In this document: one piece after another, positions 13,981 through 21,858 of the stretch
Position numbering within the stretch: the stretch's first letter is position 1
Layout: each line of letters opens with the position of its first letter
Assembly: GCA_005878635.1 (NCBI GenBank)
Contig: VBLS01000001.1
Span: 1 to 26,736, forward strand
Source of the DNA: Methanobacteriota archaeon
GTDB taxonomy: Archaea > Thermoplasmatota > Thermoplasmata > RBG-16-68-12
Reading direction: 5' to 3'
DNA length: 26,736 nucleotides
Notes under the pieces: generated by a model
What the model was told of the DNA's origin: nothing
The model's database searches: none
What the model saw: the letters and a program-made list of their open reading frames with translations, nothing else
Position numbers and translations under genes: made by a program

Positions 13981-16719
13981 ATGAAAAAATGGTTGGCGAT
14001 CTTGGTGATGGTAGCCTTGCTCGCCGCCGGTCTGGTCGTCCTGACGCCCGGTCGAGTGACCGCGCAGACGACCCGGCATGGTGGTTGGGCGGACTCCATC
14101 ATCTGGTCTTTGCAGTCCGACGGTTCCCAGGCAACCGCAGCGATGGATGCCGGGACCCTCGACATGTGGCTATATTTCTATGGAACGCAAGCGACGCTGT
14201 CAGCGGCCCAGCAGGATCCAAACATCGGCCTGATCACGGTCGCGGGGAGCACGGAAGACATGCTCTTCAATCCGGCGGCGACGAACGCGACGGCGGCGGG
14301 CTCGATCTTCAATCCCTTCTCGGTCCGGGAGGTACGGACCGCGATGAACTATCTGATCGACCGCTCGTACATCGCGAGGGAAATCTACGGCGGAGCCGCG
14401 TTCCCCATGACCGCGGTCGAAAGTTCCCAAACGCCCGAGTACGCGCGGAACCCCGTGTTCTTCGCGTCCCTCGAGGCGGCGTATCCGTATAACCCCGCGA
14501 AGGCGAACTCGATGGTGACCGAGGCTCTCTCTCGCATCACGGATGTCGCCTTCAGCGGCGGCACGTGGCAGTACAAAGGCGCTCCGATGACGATCCAGCT
14601 TCTCGCGCGGGTCGAGGACCAACGGCACCAGATCGGCGACTATGTGACGGCCCAGCTGCGGAGCATCGGCTTCACGGTGAACGAGCAGGTCATCAACCGG
14701 GCCACGGCGAACAACGTCGTGTACCGCGGCGACCCGACGGGCGGCGCCTGGATGGCGTACACTGAAGGGTTCGCCTCGACGGCCCTGACGACGTGGCCGG
14801 ACACGGATCCCTACTACTTCTACTGTGGCGGCAACGGAGAGCCGTTCTTCTCCGTGAACGGCGGCACGTACACGCCGCCCGCGGAGCTGGCGGACGCGTG
14901 CAACCGGCTCCTCGCCGGGCAATACGTCAGCGTAGGGACCCGACAATCGCTGTTCCAGACCGCGGCAACCCAGGGTGTCGAGGATGGCGTCCGGGTGTGG
15001 CTCGCTGCCGGTGCGACGTTCCCGTACGCGAAGAAAGGAATCGCCCCCTTCGTGTATGACCTTGCTGGAGCTACGTGGTCGTTCTTCGCGACGAGGACCG
15101 CCCAGAAGCTCGACAGCGGCGGAAACAAGATCGAAGGCGGACAGGTCAAGATCGGAAACCGGGCGCAGTTCGTGTCGCCGTGGGTTCCGTGGGGTGCGTC
15201 GGGATTCAGCTTCCTGTATGACGTCCTGCCGCGCTACGACTTCGTCGACTACGGGGTCTTCCCGGACCCGCACACGGGCCTCTACATACCGATCCGTTCG
15301 TCGTTCGACGTGACCACCAACGGTCCGATTGGCAAGCTGGCGGTTCCGACGACCGCGTATGAGTTCAACGCGAGCGCGGGCCTCCTGCCCGGATCGTGGA
15401 ACAACACGTGGGGACACGTGAAGTCGGGGACCCAAGCGGCCTCGAAGGTGGTCTTCTCCTTCACGTTCGGCCAGTGGCACAACGGCGCCACGATGGACAT
15501 GAGCGACGTCCTCTACGCGATCTCTCTGATTGAGCGCCGCGATCATGGCGACGTCCATGCGAAGGACGCCTTGGCCGCGGAGTTCGGATCGCAGCTGTTC
15601 GCGCAGGTGTTCAAAGGGCTCGAGGTCATCGATGCCACCCACCTGGCAATCTACACGGACTACTGGCACGTCGACCCGACCGTGATTGCGGCGGTCGCGG
15701 ACGCCTACGGCCAAGTGTTCCCGTCCCTCTCGTGGGACGAGAGCGAGTTGGCCCTGAAGACCGTGTTCCACGACTGGACCAGGGTCGACCAGGTGACGGC
15801 GGAAGCCGAGAGCCGTGAGGCTCTGGACTTCACCAAGGGCGCGTCGATCGGCTTCATGGACCGCGAAATCTCGAACGCGAACGTGACCGTCACCGGTGCA
15901 ACGGTAACGGTTCCGCCGGGGTTCGACTCGACAAGCCCCTTCGCCATTAGCCAAGCGGCCGCCACGACGCGATGGGCAGACGTGCAATCGTTCCGGACCG
16001 CGAGTGGAACGTACTCCTCGAGCAACGGGCCGTACTCCATCTTCCGGATCGATACGAGCGCGAACACGATCGAGCTGCACAACTTCGCGCAGTACCCGTA
16101 CCTCGCGGACCACTGGGCAAGCTTGGTCGCGCCCAAGGTCCCGAGCGCGGCGTTGACGGGCCCGTCGCAGGTGTTGACCGGCCTGCAGTATCAGTACAAC
16201 CTGACGACGACCTTCGCTGGATCGGCGTACGACGCGGTGACGACATCGTTCATCCTGGTCGACCCGGCGACGAACACCGTCGTAGCCTCGGGAACGCCGA
16301 CGCACACGGGAACTGGAACGTTCCAGGTGAGCGTGAATACGGCTCCGCTGGCGCCCGGTGCGTACAAGCTGCAGACGATCACGGTAGGGGCGGAAGCCGC
16401 CGTGCCGGTCTTCTCGACCCTGTCGTTCACGGCGATCTCGCAGCTGGCGTACTTCCAAGGGCAATTCGCCTTGGCCATCGGAGATGCGAACAACCGCATC
16501 TCGACGCTGCAGAATAGCCTGAACTCGACGAACGCGCAGCTGACGACGGCGCAGTCGACAATCAACTCGCTGAGCACGTTGCTGTACGTTTCGATCGGGG
16601 TCGCGGTGTTGGCAGTCGTCATGGCGGTCGTTAGCGTCGCCGTCCTGGTGCGACGCATCCCGCGGCGCGGCGGCGGGTCGGGCGGGGGCGAGGAGTCGAA
16701 AGGGCCCGAAGAGATCTAG
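13981..16719 (+). CDS. Peptide ABC importer substrate-binding protein (family 5), apparently circularly permuted, C-terminally anchored
   Basis: Likely binding partner of the importer, 912 residues. A Sec signal peptide ends near residue 29 (VTAQ); there is no lipobox cysteine. Family-5 landmarks are present but in rotated order. The C-lobe marks come first: AGTLDMW (57-63), VREVRTAMNYLIDR (115-128) and YNPAKA (170-175). The marks of a normal mature N-terminus follow: GGQVKIG near 386, FLYDVLPRYD near 410, GQWHNGATMDMSDVLYAIS near 497-515 (the usual WHDG block), and NGPYSI near 682 (the usual GTGPY). After that come an Ig-like domain (about 719-815), a coiled-coil (820-866), one membrane helix (869-890) and a short charged tail. 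It is encoded 1.8 kb downstream of the importer operon under its own promoter. Peptides are the probable ligand by family. Confidence 0.85.
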   Translation: MKKWLAILVMVALLAAGLVVLTPGRVTAQTTRHGGWADSIIWSLQSDGSQATAAMDAGTLDMWLYFYGTQATLSAAQQDPNIGLITVAGSTEDMLFNPAATNATAAGSIFNPFSVREVRTAMNYLIDRSYIAREIYGGAAFPMTAVESSQTPEYARNPVFFASLEAAYPYNPAKANSMVTEALSRITDVAFSGGTWQYKGAPMTIQLLARVEDQRHQIGDYVTAQLRSIGFTVNEQVINRATANNVVYRGDPTGGAWMAYTEGFASTALTTWPDTDPYYFYCGGNGEPFFSVNGGTYTPPAELADACNRLLAGQYVSVGTRQSLFQTAATQGVEDGVRVWLAAGATFPYAKKGIAPFVYDLAGATWSFFATRTAQKLDSGGNKIEGGQVKIGNRAQFVSPWVPWGASGFSFLYDVLPRYDFVDYGVFPDPHTGLYIPIRSSFDVTTNGPIGKLAVPTTAYEFNASAGLLPGSWNNTWGHVKSGTQAASKVVFSFTFGQWHNGATMDMSDVLYAISLIERRDHGDVHAKDALAAEFGSQLFAQVFKGLEVIDATHLAIYTDYWHVDPTVIAAVADAYGQVFPSLSWDESELALKTVFHDWTRVDQVTAEAESREALDFTKGASIGFMDREISNANVTVTGATVTVPPGFDSTSPFAISQAAATTRWADVQSFRTASGTYSSSNGPYSIFRIDTSANTIELHNFAQYPYLADHWASLVAPKVPSAALTGPSQVLTGLQYQYNLTTTFAGSAYDAVTTSFILVDPATNTVVASGTPTHTGTGTFQVSVNTAPLAPGAYKLQTITVGAEAAVPVFSTLSFTAISQLAYFQGQFALAIGDANNRISTLQNSLNSTNAQLTTAQSTINSLSTLLYVSIGVAVLAVVMAVVSVAVLVRRIPRRGGGSGGGEESKGPEEI

Positions 16720-16731
16720 TCGGCCGAAACC

Positions 16732-16775
16732 GGGGGTCCGGACGGACCCCCACCTTTCTCATTTTCGTTTTTGTC
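16732..16775 (+). terminator. Hairpin plus T-rich terminator after the binding protein gene
   Basis: A perfect 8-bp stem, GGGGGTCC (16732-16739) with GGACCCCC (16744-16751) and a 4-nt loop, is followed by a T-rich run (CTTTCTCATTTTCGTTTTT). It lies 12 bp past the stop codon of the substrate-binding protein gene. The T-rich part overlaps the end of the convergent membrane protein gene. Confidence 0.7.
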
Positions 16776-17346
16776 GGTTGAAATCCAAATCGTCGCGCAT
16801 TTTGAGGGCCCGCTCCAAGACAAACCGGGGCACGAACAGGAACAGGCCGAGGATCGCCGCGAACATCCCGGGAATCGCGAGCCAGCCGAGCGGCGTCCGA
16901 ATCGAATAGGCCCTCGCGCTGACGCCGTAGGCCAGGTCTGCAGCGCCATCGTTCGCCAGGATGAGGGCGTCCGTCGGTCCCGTCGTCGTCATCGAACGAT
17001 TCGAGCAGCCGAGCGATCGGGCCGGGCGCTGTCCGGTCGTGTTGAAGAGGGAGGATTCGGCGGCCGTCGCGAAGTACAGATGGAGATCACAGGCTCCGAC
17101 CGGCATGCTGACCTCAAGGTACTGGGCGCTCCACGGACCGATGGGCAGGGTCGTGTTCCCGGGCCCCAAGGTCCCCGAGAAGGACGTCGAATAGGTCGTC
17201 TCGACCTCCGTGTCGAGGGACGCGATCGCGATCACAAGCCCAACGACCAGGAGGATGGGCGGGAAGATGCGAGGCGCGAGTCTTCGGAGAGCGGCGGCGC
17301 CGAGAACGATTCGTTTCCGCGGGGCCTCAGGCTCGCGATCGGCCAC
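16759..17346 (-). CDS. Two-helix membrane protein of unknown function
   Basis: I do not recognise a family. From GTG at 17346 the protein has 195 residues: a basic N-terminal segment (about 30 residues, many arginines), a membrane helix (IFPPILLVVGLVIAIASL), an extracytoplasmic domain of about 100 residues, a second helix (LAIPGMFAAILGLFLFVP) and a charged cytoplasmic tail ending NRQKRK. The outer domain has two cysteines (GACDLH and LGCSNR) that could pair, and several N-x-S/T sites. TTG at 17394 would add 16 residues, but that codon is only about 8 nt from a TATA-like box at 17398-17406, so GTG is preferred. It converges with the substrate-binding protein gene across a terminator and diverges from the AK6-type kinase gene. 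Codon use looks normal for the window. Confidence 0.65.
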   Translation of the reverse strand: MADREPEAPRKRIVLGAAALRRLAPRIFPPILLVVGLVIAIASLDTEVETTYSTSFSGTLGPGNTTLPIGPWSAQYLEVSMPVGACDLHLYFATAAESSLFNTTGQRPARSLGCSNRSMTTTGPTDALILANDGAADLAYGVSARAYSIRTPLGWLAIPGMFAAILGLFLFVPRFVLERALKMRDDLDFNRQKRK

Positions 17347-17397
17347 GGCCCGCGCCGACCGCGGCGGACCCGTATCAACGTTCGCCAGGCACAACCC

Positions 17398-17406
17398 ATT
17401 TATTCG
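17398..17406 (+). promoter_or_regulatory. TATA-like box for the AK6-type kinase gene
   Basis: CATTTATTC is centred 25 nt before GTG at 17427, consistent with leaderless initiation. On the opposite strand it reads GAATAAATG and may also serve the divergent membrane protein gene. Confidence 0.55.
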
Positions 17407-17426
17407 GCTCGCCGCTCTGTTCTGCC

Positions 17427-17948
17427 GTGATCGTCGCGATCACGGGAACGCCCGGCACCGGCAAGTCCTCGATTTGCTCGGTCCTAGGCCGTCGCGGCTA
17501 CTTCATCGTGGACTTGGACCAGGAGGCGCGAGCCGGGGGGTTCATCGTGGGCCGCGATGAATCGAGGGGCGCCGACGAGGTCGACGTCGAGGGGCTGCGG
17601 AACCATCTCCTGATCCCGGCCAAGATCGCGTTCCTGAAGGGCCACTACAGCCATCTCATGGATGTGAACCTCGCCATCGTCCTCCGGTGCCGGCCGAGCG
17701 TCCTCCGGAAACGCTTGCAAGAACGAGGATGGCCCGATTCGAAGATCCAGGAGAACGTCGAGGCCGAGGCGATCGATTCGATCCTTCAAGAGGCGGTCGC
17801 TCGCCTCGATCTCGTGTACGAGATCGACACGACGGAACGCACCGCGGAATCGACCGCGGCGGGGGTCCTAGAGATCCTGCAGGGGCGAACGAAAGGACAC
17901 GCGCCGGGATCCGTCGACTGGAGCCACGAGGTGCTCTCGTGGTACTAG
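17427..17948 (+). CDS. Adenylate kinase of the AK6/Fap7 type
   Basis: The P-loop is near the start: MIVAITGTPGTGKSS, with GTPGTGKS at 7-14. The 173-residue length, the early aspartate in FIVDLDQEA, the LRCRPSVLRKRLQERGW block, and the tail SVDWSHEVLSWY match the archaeal AK6/Fap7 group. In eukaryotes and some archaea this group is tied to small-subunit ribosome maturation (Fap7 with uS11), as well as showing adenylate kinase activity. A leaderless GTG start is supported by the TATA box at 17398-17406. The last 10 bp overlap the start of the CDP-alcohol phosphatidyltransferase gene, so the two are translationally linked even though their pathways (ribosome assembly and lipid synthesis) differ. 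Confidence 0.9.
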   Translation: MIVAITGTPGTGKSSICSVLGRRGYFIVDLDQEARAGGFIVGRDESRGADEVDVEGLRNHLLIPAKIAFLKGHYSHLMDVNLAIVLRCRPSVLRKRLQERGWPDSKIQENVEAEAIDSILQEAVARLDLVYEIDTTERTAESTAAGVLEILQGRTKGHAPGSVDWSHEVLSWY

Positions 17949-18568
17949 AGAACGCTCGCGGATTCGCGGAACACTTCCTCCTACCCGTCGCCTCACGGAT
18001 GGAACACGTGAGCCCGAACGCGATCTCGTGGGCCGCCTTAGTCGCCGCAGCTTTCGCGGGGCTCGGATTCTATCTTGGCGACACCGTTCCATTGGTGTTT
18101 GCGATTGTCCTTCTCCTCGTGTCCTCGTATCTCGACGCACTCGATGGCCGGGTCGCGAAGTTGTTCCGCAAGACGAGCGTCCGGGGCGACTTGGTGGACC
18201 ACGTCTTCGACCGATACGCAGACGTTTTCATCGTGTCGGGCATCGGGTTCGGCCTGTACTGTCGTCTCTCGGTCGGTTTCTTCGCGATCATCGGTATCCT
18301 GCTGACGTCGTACATGGGGACCCAGGCCCAGGCTCTCGGCCAAGGGCGCCGCTATGCGGGACTCCTGGGCAGGGCGGACCGTCTCGTCTTGCTCTTCCTC
18401 GGTGGATTGCTTCAGCTCCTGGCGGCACCTTCGGGCGGGACGCTGTGGGGTGCCGGCCCCGTCAGCTTCCAACCGCTCGAATGGATCCTGGTCCTCGTCG
18501 CGGTGCTCGGGAATGCGACGGCCGTTCAGCGCGCGATCGGAATCTGGAGGGCCATCCCGCCGCCCTAG
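17939..18568 (+). CDS. CDP-alcohol phosphatidyltransferase (archaeal phospholipid head-group synthesis)
   Basis: This membrane enzyme attaches an alcohol phosphate or alcohol head group to a CDP-activated lipid such as CDP-archaeol. The protein has 209 residues and about six hydrophobic segments. The family motif runs from D66: D66-x2-D69-G70-x2-A73-K74, then G83, D87 and D91 at the expected spacings; all four metal-binding aspartates are present. The usual arginine after A73 is lysine (K74). In archaea the likely products are archaetidylinositol phosphate or archaetidylserine/glycerol; which one cannot be told from the sequence. GTG at 17939 overlaps the kinase gene by 10 bp and follows GAGGTG at a short spacing. 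The stop TAG lies in a CTAG shared with the convergent priL. Confidence 0.85.
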   Translation: MVLENARGFAEHFLLPVASRMEHVSPNAISWAALVAAAFAGLGFYLGDTVPLVFAIVLLLVSSYLDALDGRVAKLFRKTSVRGDLVDHVFDRYADVFIVSGIGFGLYCRLSVGFFAIIGILLTSYMGTQAQALGQGRRYAGLLGRADRLVLLFLGGLLQLLAAPSGGTLWGAGPVSFQPLEWILVLVAVLGNATAVQRAIGIWRAIPPP

Positions 18569-19605
18569 ACGGCGGTCGCGACGGTCTCGCCGCGGGGCCG
18601 ACGCTCCCGTCCCTTGATCCGATAATAGGACAACGGGTGCTTGATCGTCAGGCAGATCCGATCGGGCCCCGGGCAGATGCCGTACGATTTCATCGTCGCG
18701 CATTCCGGGGGCGTGTACTCGGTCGGACTCGACGTGCCCGTGATGTGCTCGATCTGGTACTTCGTCACGTCGGCCGCGAAATCCGGGACGTCCCCAAAGA
18801 CGCGGAAGATCTCCTCGTTGCCCAGGCCGATGTGATGGAGGAACGCGACGATCGCGAAGCGGCCCATGTGCGGGACATTCTCGTGGTTCTGGATCTGCGC
18901 GAGCAGATTGTACATGCACGGCGGGAAGCGGGTGATGCTCACCTTCCCGATGTCCTCGGCCTTGAAGGTTGCCTTCTTCGCCTCGAGGAGTCCGCGGATT
19001 TCCGAGAGGTCGGACTTGAACGCCGCGACGATGTCGTCGTTCACCGGGAGGGGCAGGCCTTGCTCGATGTGCCGCTGGACGGCATTCCGCAGGACCCGGA
19101 GCGCCTTCTGACGGCGCAGCGTCACGTAGCCGCGTTCGAGCGGCTGGTTGATCAGCTTCCAGGGGGCGTCCCGCATCGTGTTCGTGAAACGAAGGAAATC
19201 GGAGAAGTGGATGCGGAATCCACCGTCCTCGCGGCGGAGGTCCATCGGCAGTTGCGCGGCGACATGCAAGATCGCGTCGTCGGAATCCTGTGCCAGCAGG
19301 CCCTCCGCGGCGATGGCCTCCCGGAGCGCGAAGCGCCGGGTGAGGTAGGTGTCGCCAAGGGCGGAGACCACGATCCTCGCGACGGGATAGGCGAGCAACT
19401 GGGACAGCTGATCCGCGGGCGCGATGGCGACCCGTGGGGATTCGGGACCCTTTTCCAAGGCCTCGTGCACGCGAGTCCGCCCGAGGGCTCTCGCCCGGGC
19501 GTATGCGGGCTCGGAGAGCAGCTCCTCGAGGGTCACGCCCTCCGAGCGGATCAAGGCGGACGCCTCCCGGAGAAACGGATACTTCGCGAGGGCCGACAGC
19601 TCCAC
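18565..19605 (-). CDS. priL: DNA primase large subunit PriL
   Basis: PriL pairs with catalytic PriS to make RNA/DNA primers for replication. The 346-residue protein has an N-terminal helical domain (LSALAKYPFLREASALI; then LSQLLAYPVARIVVSALG at about 67-84) and the C-terminal iron-sulfur domain. Four candidate cluster cysteines are visible: C230 in RFPPCMYNLL, C302 in PPECATMKSYG, C311 in GICPG and C318 in RICLTIKHPL, as in the archaeal/eukaryotic family. The GTG start at 19605 is about 25 nt downstream of a TTTAA box, so initiation is probably leaderless. It converges with the CDP-alcohol gene with a 4-bp CTAG overlap. PriS is not in the window. Confidence 0.95.
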   Translation of the reverse strand: MELSALAKYPFLREASALIRSEGVTLEELLSEPAYARARALGRTRVHEALEKGPESPRVAIAPADQLSQLLAYPVARIVVSALGDTYLTRRFALREAIAAEGLLAQDSDDAILHVAAQLPMDLRREDGGFRIHFSDFLRFTNTMRDAPWKLINQPLERGYVTLRRQKALRVLRNAVQRHIEQGLPLPVNDDIVAAFKSDLSEIRGLLEAKKATFKAEDIGKVSITRFPPCMYNLLAQIQNHENVPHMGRFAIVAFLHHIGLGNEEIFRVFGDVPDFAADVTKYQIEHITGTSSPTEYTPPECATMKSYGICPGPDRICLTIKHPLSYYRIKGRERRPRGETVATAV

Positions 19606-19625
19606 GGCCGTCGGAACGCACTCGC

Positions 19626-19634
19626 AGTTAAAGG
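19626..19634 (-). promoter_or_regulatory. TATA-like box for priL
   Basis: On the minus strand CCTTTAACT is centred about 25 nt before the priL GTG. This is another leaderless arrangement. No comparable AT-rich box serves the divergent glycosyltransferase gene, 107 bp away. Confidence 0.55.
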
Positions 19635-19712
19635 CGTTCGCGGGGGAGGCGCGAACACGGCCGACCGCGGTCCGGCCGAAGGTCTTTCTGCGACCCGACG
19701 ATTGGCGAGTCC

Positions 19713-20774
19713 GTGGGCGAGATCCAGGGGTATTTCGCGGTCCACTCCCAGGGGCTCGGGCATGCGACGCGGGCCGTGGCCCTCGCCCGCGGCCTCCAGG
19801 CCCGCCGCGAGGGTTTGTACTTCCTCTTCCTGGCCGGCGTCCCGGCCCTCGACCTCGTCGTGGCCAGCGGGTTCGATGCCCTCACGGCGCCGCCCGCCCC
19901 CGATTGGCCCGCGAAGGACGGGATCCTCCAGCCAGTTTGGCGCTGGTACGTCGACTATGCACGCTACCTGCGCGTCGCCCGAAGGTTCCTCCGACGGGAG
20001 GGAGACTGGAGGTCCAACCGGTTCCTCCTCTCCGACGGGGAAGTCGCTTCGGTTCGCGAGGCCCTGCGTCACAACGTTCCGACCGCGTTGATTGTGAACA
20101 CGCTCCGCCACGATTTCGCGCAGGATCCGGCCTCGCGACTCCTGGAGGGATACGGGAATCGGTGGTTCTCGTCCGTTGCCCGGCAGGTCGATCTCATCCT
20201 CACGTTCGACGACGCCCCGCCGTGGCCGAACGTCCGGCGGATCCCTCCGGTCGTCCGGCCCTTCAGCGCCTCCCGAGAGAAATTGCGCGAGGACCTGTTC
20301 CTTCGGAAGAAGACGATCCTCGTGACCGCCGGCGGCACGGCGATTGGAGAGTATCTGCTTCGCGCCGCCGTCGAGGCCTTTCGCGGACTCGATCGAGACG
20401 AGGTCTCCATGGTCGTCGTGAGCGGACCAAGGCTGAAGGTGGATCCCGAACCGGGCGTGTACACCTTCGGATTCCTGCCGAACCTCCAGGATTACGTCCT
20501 CGCGGCGGACCTCGTCATCACGGCGGGCGGCAAGGGCACGGTGAATGAAGCGCTCGCCGCCGGGACCCCGATCATCGCGATCCCCCCGAAGGGGCACGTC
20601 GAGGCGGAGCGGAACGCAGCGGCGCTCGGCTACCGGCACGAGGACCTCGCCCGACTCCGCGACCTCATCGTCGAGAAACTGGCGGTGGGCCGCTTGCCTC
20701 CCCGATCGACGGGGAACGAGGAGGCGGTTCGGATCCTCCTCGAATTCCTCGACTCGAAGGTGGGGTCTCCTTAG
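19713..20774 (+). CDS. Family-28 (MurG-like) glycosyltransferase
   Basis: GT-B fold glycosyltransferase of 353 residues. The N-terminal half has the signature HSQGLGHATR at 11-20 (glycine-histidine acceptor loop), then a hydrophobic strand pattern. The C-terminal donor-sugar half begins near 201 with TILVTAGGTAIG, and has the conserved AGGKGTVNEALAAGTPIIAI at 271-290 followed by E298, as in UDP-sugar-dependent members. MurG itself acts in bacterial cell walls; archaea of this kind have no murein, so a role in glycolipid, exopolysaccharide or protein glycosylation is more likely. That is inference. The start is GTG at 19713, with no clear ribosome-binding site. The stop TAG overlaps the stop of the convergent FMN enzyme (TTAG). 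Confidence 0.85.
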   Translation: MGEIQGYFAVHSQGLGHATRAVALARGLQARREGLYFLFLAGVPALDLVVASGFDALTAPPAPDWPAKDGILQPVWRWYVDYARYLRVARRFLRREGDWRSNRFLLSDGEVASVREALRHNVPTALIVNTLRHDFAQDPASRLLEGYGNRWFSSVARQVDLILTFDDAPPWPNVRRIPPVVRPFSASREKLREDLFLRKKTILVTAGGTAIGEYLLRAAVEAFRGLDRDEVSMVVVSGPRLKVDPEPGVYTFGFLPNLQDYVLAADLVITAGGKGTVNEALAAGTPIIAIPPKGHVEAERNAAALGYRHEDLARLRDLIVEKLAVGRLPPRSTGNEEAVRILLEFLDSKVGSP

Positions 20775-21832
20775 ACCCGCTGGACGAGCGAGCGGTCGAC
20801 TTGCGCGAGGGCGGCGCGGCCCGTGAGGGCCATCGCGAGTTCGAGTTCGCCTCGCAGGTGTTCGAGCACGCGCCGAACTCCGTCCGCGCCTCCGAGGGCG
20901 AGGCCCCACAGGGCGGATCGGCCAATCAGGACGGCCTTCGCGCCGAGGGCGAGGGCCTTGAGGACATCGGTCCCTCGACGGACGCCGCCGTCCATGAAGA
21001 CCTCGACCCGCCCCTGAACGGCCGCGACGATGTCGGGCAACGCATCGAGGGTCCCGACGGTCGAATCGAGCTGACGTCCTCCGTGGTTCGAGACGATGAT
21101 CCCGTCCACGTCGTGCTCGACCGCCAGGGTCGCATCTTCGGCGGTCATGATTCCCTTCAGGACGATCGGGAGGGACGTCAGCGAGCGGAGCCAAGCGATG
21201 TCCTTCCAGGTGACGGCCGGATCGAGGAGTTCCGCGACGTATTTGGCGAACGCGGAACCGCGTTCCGACGCGGGCACACCGTCGAGCCCTGCGGGGCGGA
21301 CGTTCGCGATGCTCAGACCCGGCGGGAGCGTGAACGCATTCCGCTCATCCTTCTCGCGACGACCGAGGAGCGGCGTGTCCACGGTGAGGCAGATCGCTCC
21401 ATACCCGGCCCTCGCCGCGCGTTTCACGAGTTGCGCCGTGACCTCCCGGTCCCTCCACACGTAGAGCTGAAACCAGCGCGGCCCGGCGACCGCCTTGGTC
21501 GCGATCGCGCTTACGACCATCACCGTCCCTGCGGCGGCGGCCCCTCGGGCCGTCGCGACCTCCCCCTCCGGATGGACGAGCCCGTGGAAGGCGGTCGGCG
21601 CGACCAAGATCGGCATCGAGACCCGTTGGCCGAGGACCGACGTCGAGGTGTCTCGCCTCGACACATCGACGAGGACTCGGGGTCGCAGGGCCCACTTGGT
21701 GAAGGCCTCGCGGTTCCGACGGAGGGAGACCTCATCCTCCGCCCCGCCGGCGATGTAGTCGAATGAGGGCCGAGGCACTTTGGCGCGGGCCAGGTCCTCG
21801 AGTTCGAGGAGATTCGTGAAGGCGAAGCCCAT
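20771..21832 (-). CDS. FMN-dependent alpha-hydroxy-acid oxidase/dehydrogenase
   Basis: This TIM-barrel flavoenzyme of 353 residues oxidises 2-hydroxy acids such as lactate or glycolate to 2-oxo acids. The catalytic and FMN residues of the family can be matched: Y26 in SFDYIAGGAEDE, Y124 in FQLYVW, D152 in TVDTP, an arginine in LGRREKD (158-159), K226 in VLKGI, and H250 and R253 in SNHGGRQLD. The phosphate-binding DGGVRRGTDVLKAL at 281-294 is also present. Near 108-119 the usual ST-rich stretch before GPRWFQLY is shorter than in family members. Oxidase versus dehydrogenase and the substrate cannot be told. No strong promoter: only a weak AT-rich patch near 21858. The stop TAA overlaps the end of the glycosyltransferase gene. 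Confidence 0.88.
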   Translation of the reverse strand: MGFAFTNLLELEDLARAKVPRPSFDYIAGGAEDEVSLRRNREAFTKWALRPRVLVDVSRRDTSTSVLGQRVSMPILVAPTAFHGLVHPEGEVATARGAAAAGTVMVVSAIATKAVAGPRWFQLYVWRDREVTAQLVKRAARAGYGAICLTVDTPLLGRREKDERNAFTLPPGLSIANVRPAGLDGVPASERGSAFAKYVAELLDPAVTWKDIAWLRSLTSLPIVLKGIMTAEDATLAVEHDVDGIIVSNHGGRQLDSTVGTLDALPDIVAAVQGRVEVFMDGGVRRGTDVLKALALGAKAVLIGRSALWGLALGGADGVRRVLEHLRGELELAMALTGRAALAQVDRSLVQRV

Positions 21833-21858
21833 GACTGGGTGCGATGGACCTAACGCGC

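Noticed and set aside
14200..16464. Open frame of about 750 codons on the minus strand opposite the substrate-binding protein
   Set aside because: Stop codons are rare in GC-rich antisense frames. The translation is low-complexity R/V/E/H-rich, while the plus-strand protein has a signal peptide, domains and a membrane helix.
18028..20091. Long plus-strand frame spanning priL
   Set aside because: It crosses two well-supported genes and an intergenic promoter and has no recognisable domain; priL on the other strand has its four cluster cysteines.
19713..20774. Peptidoglycan synthesis MurG
   Set aside because: The fold signatures are shared by all family-28 enzymes, and the surrounding genes are archaeal with no murein pathway, so the narrower name is not supported.
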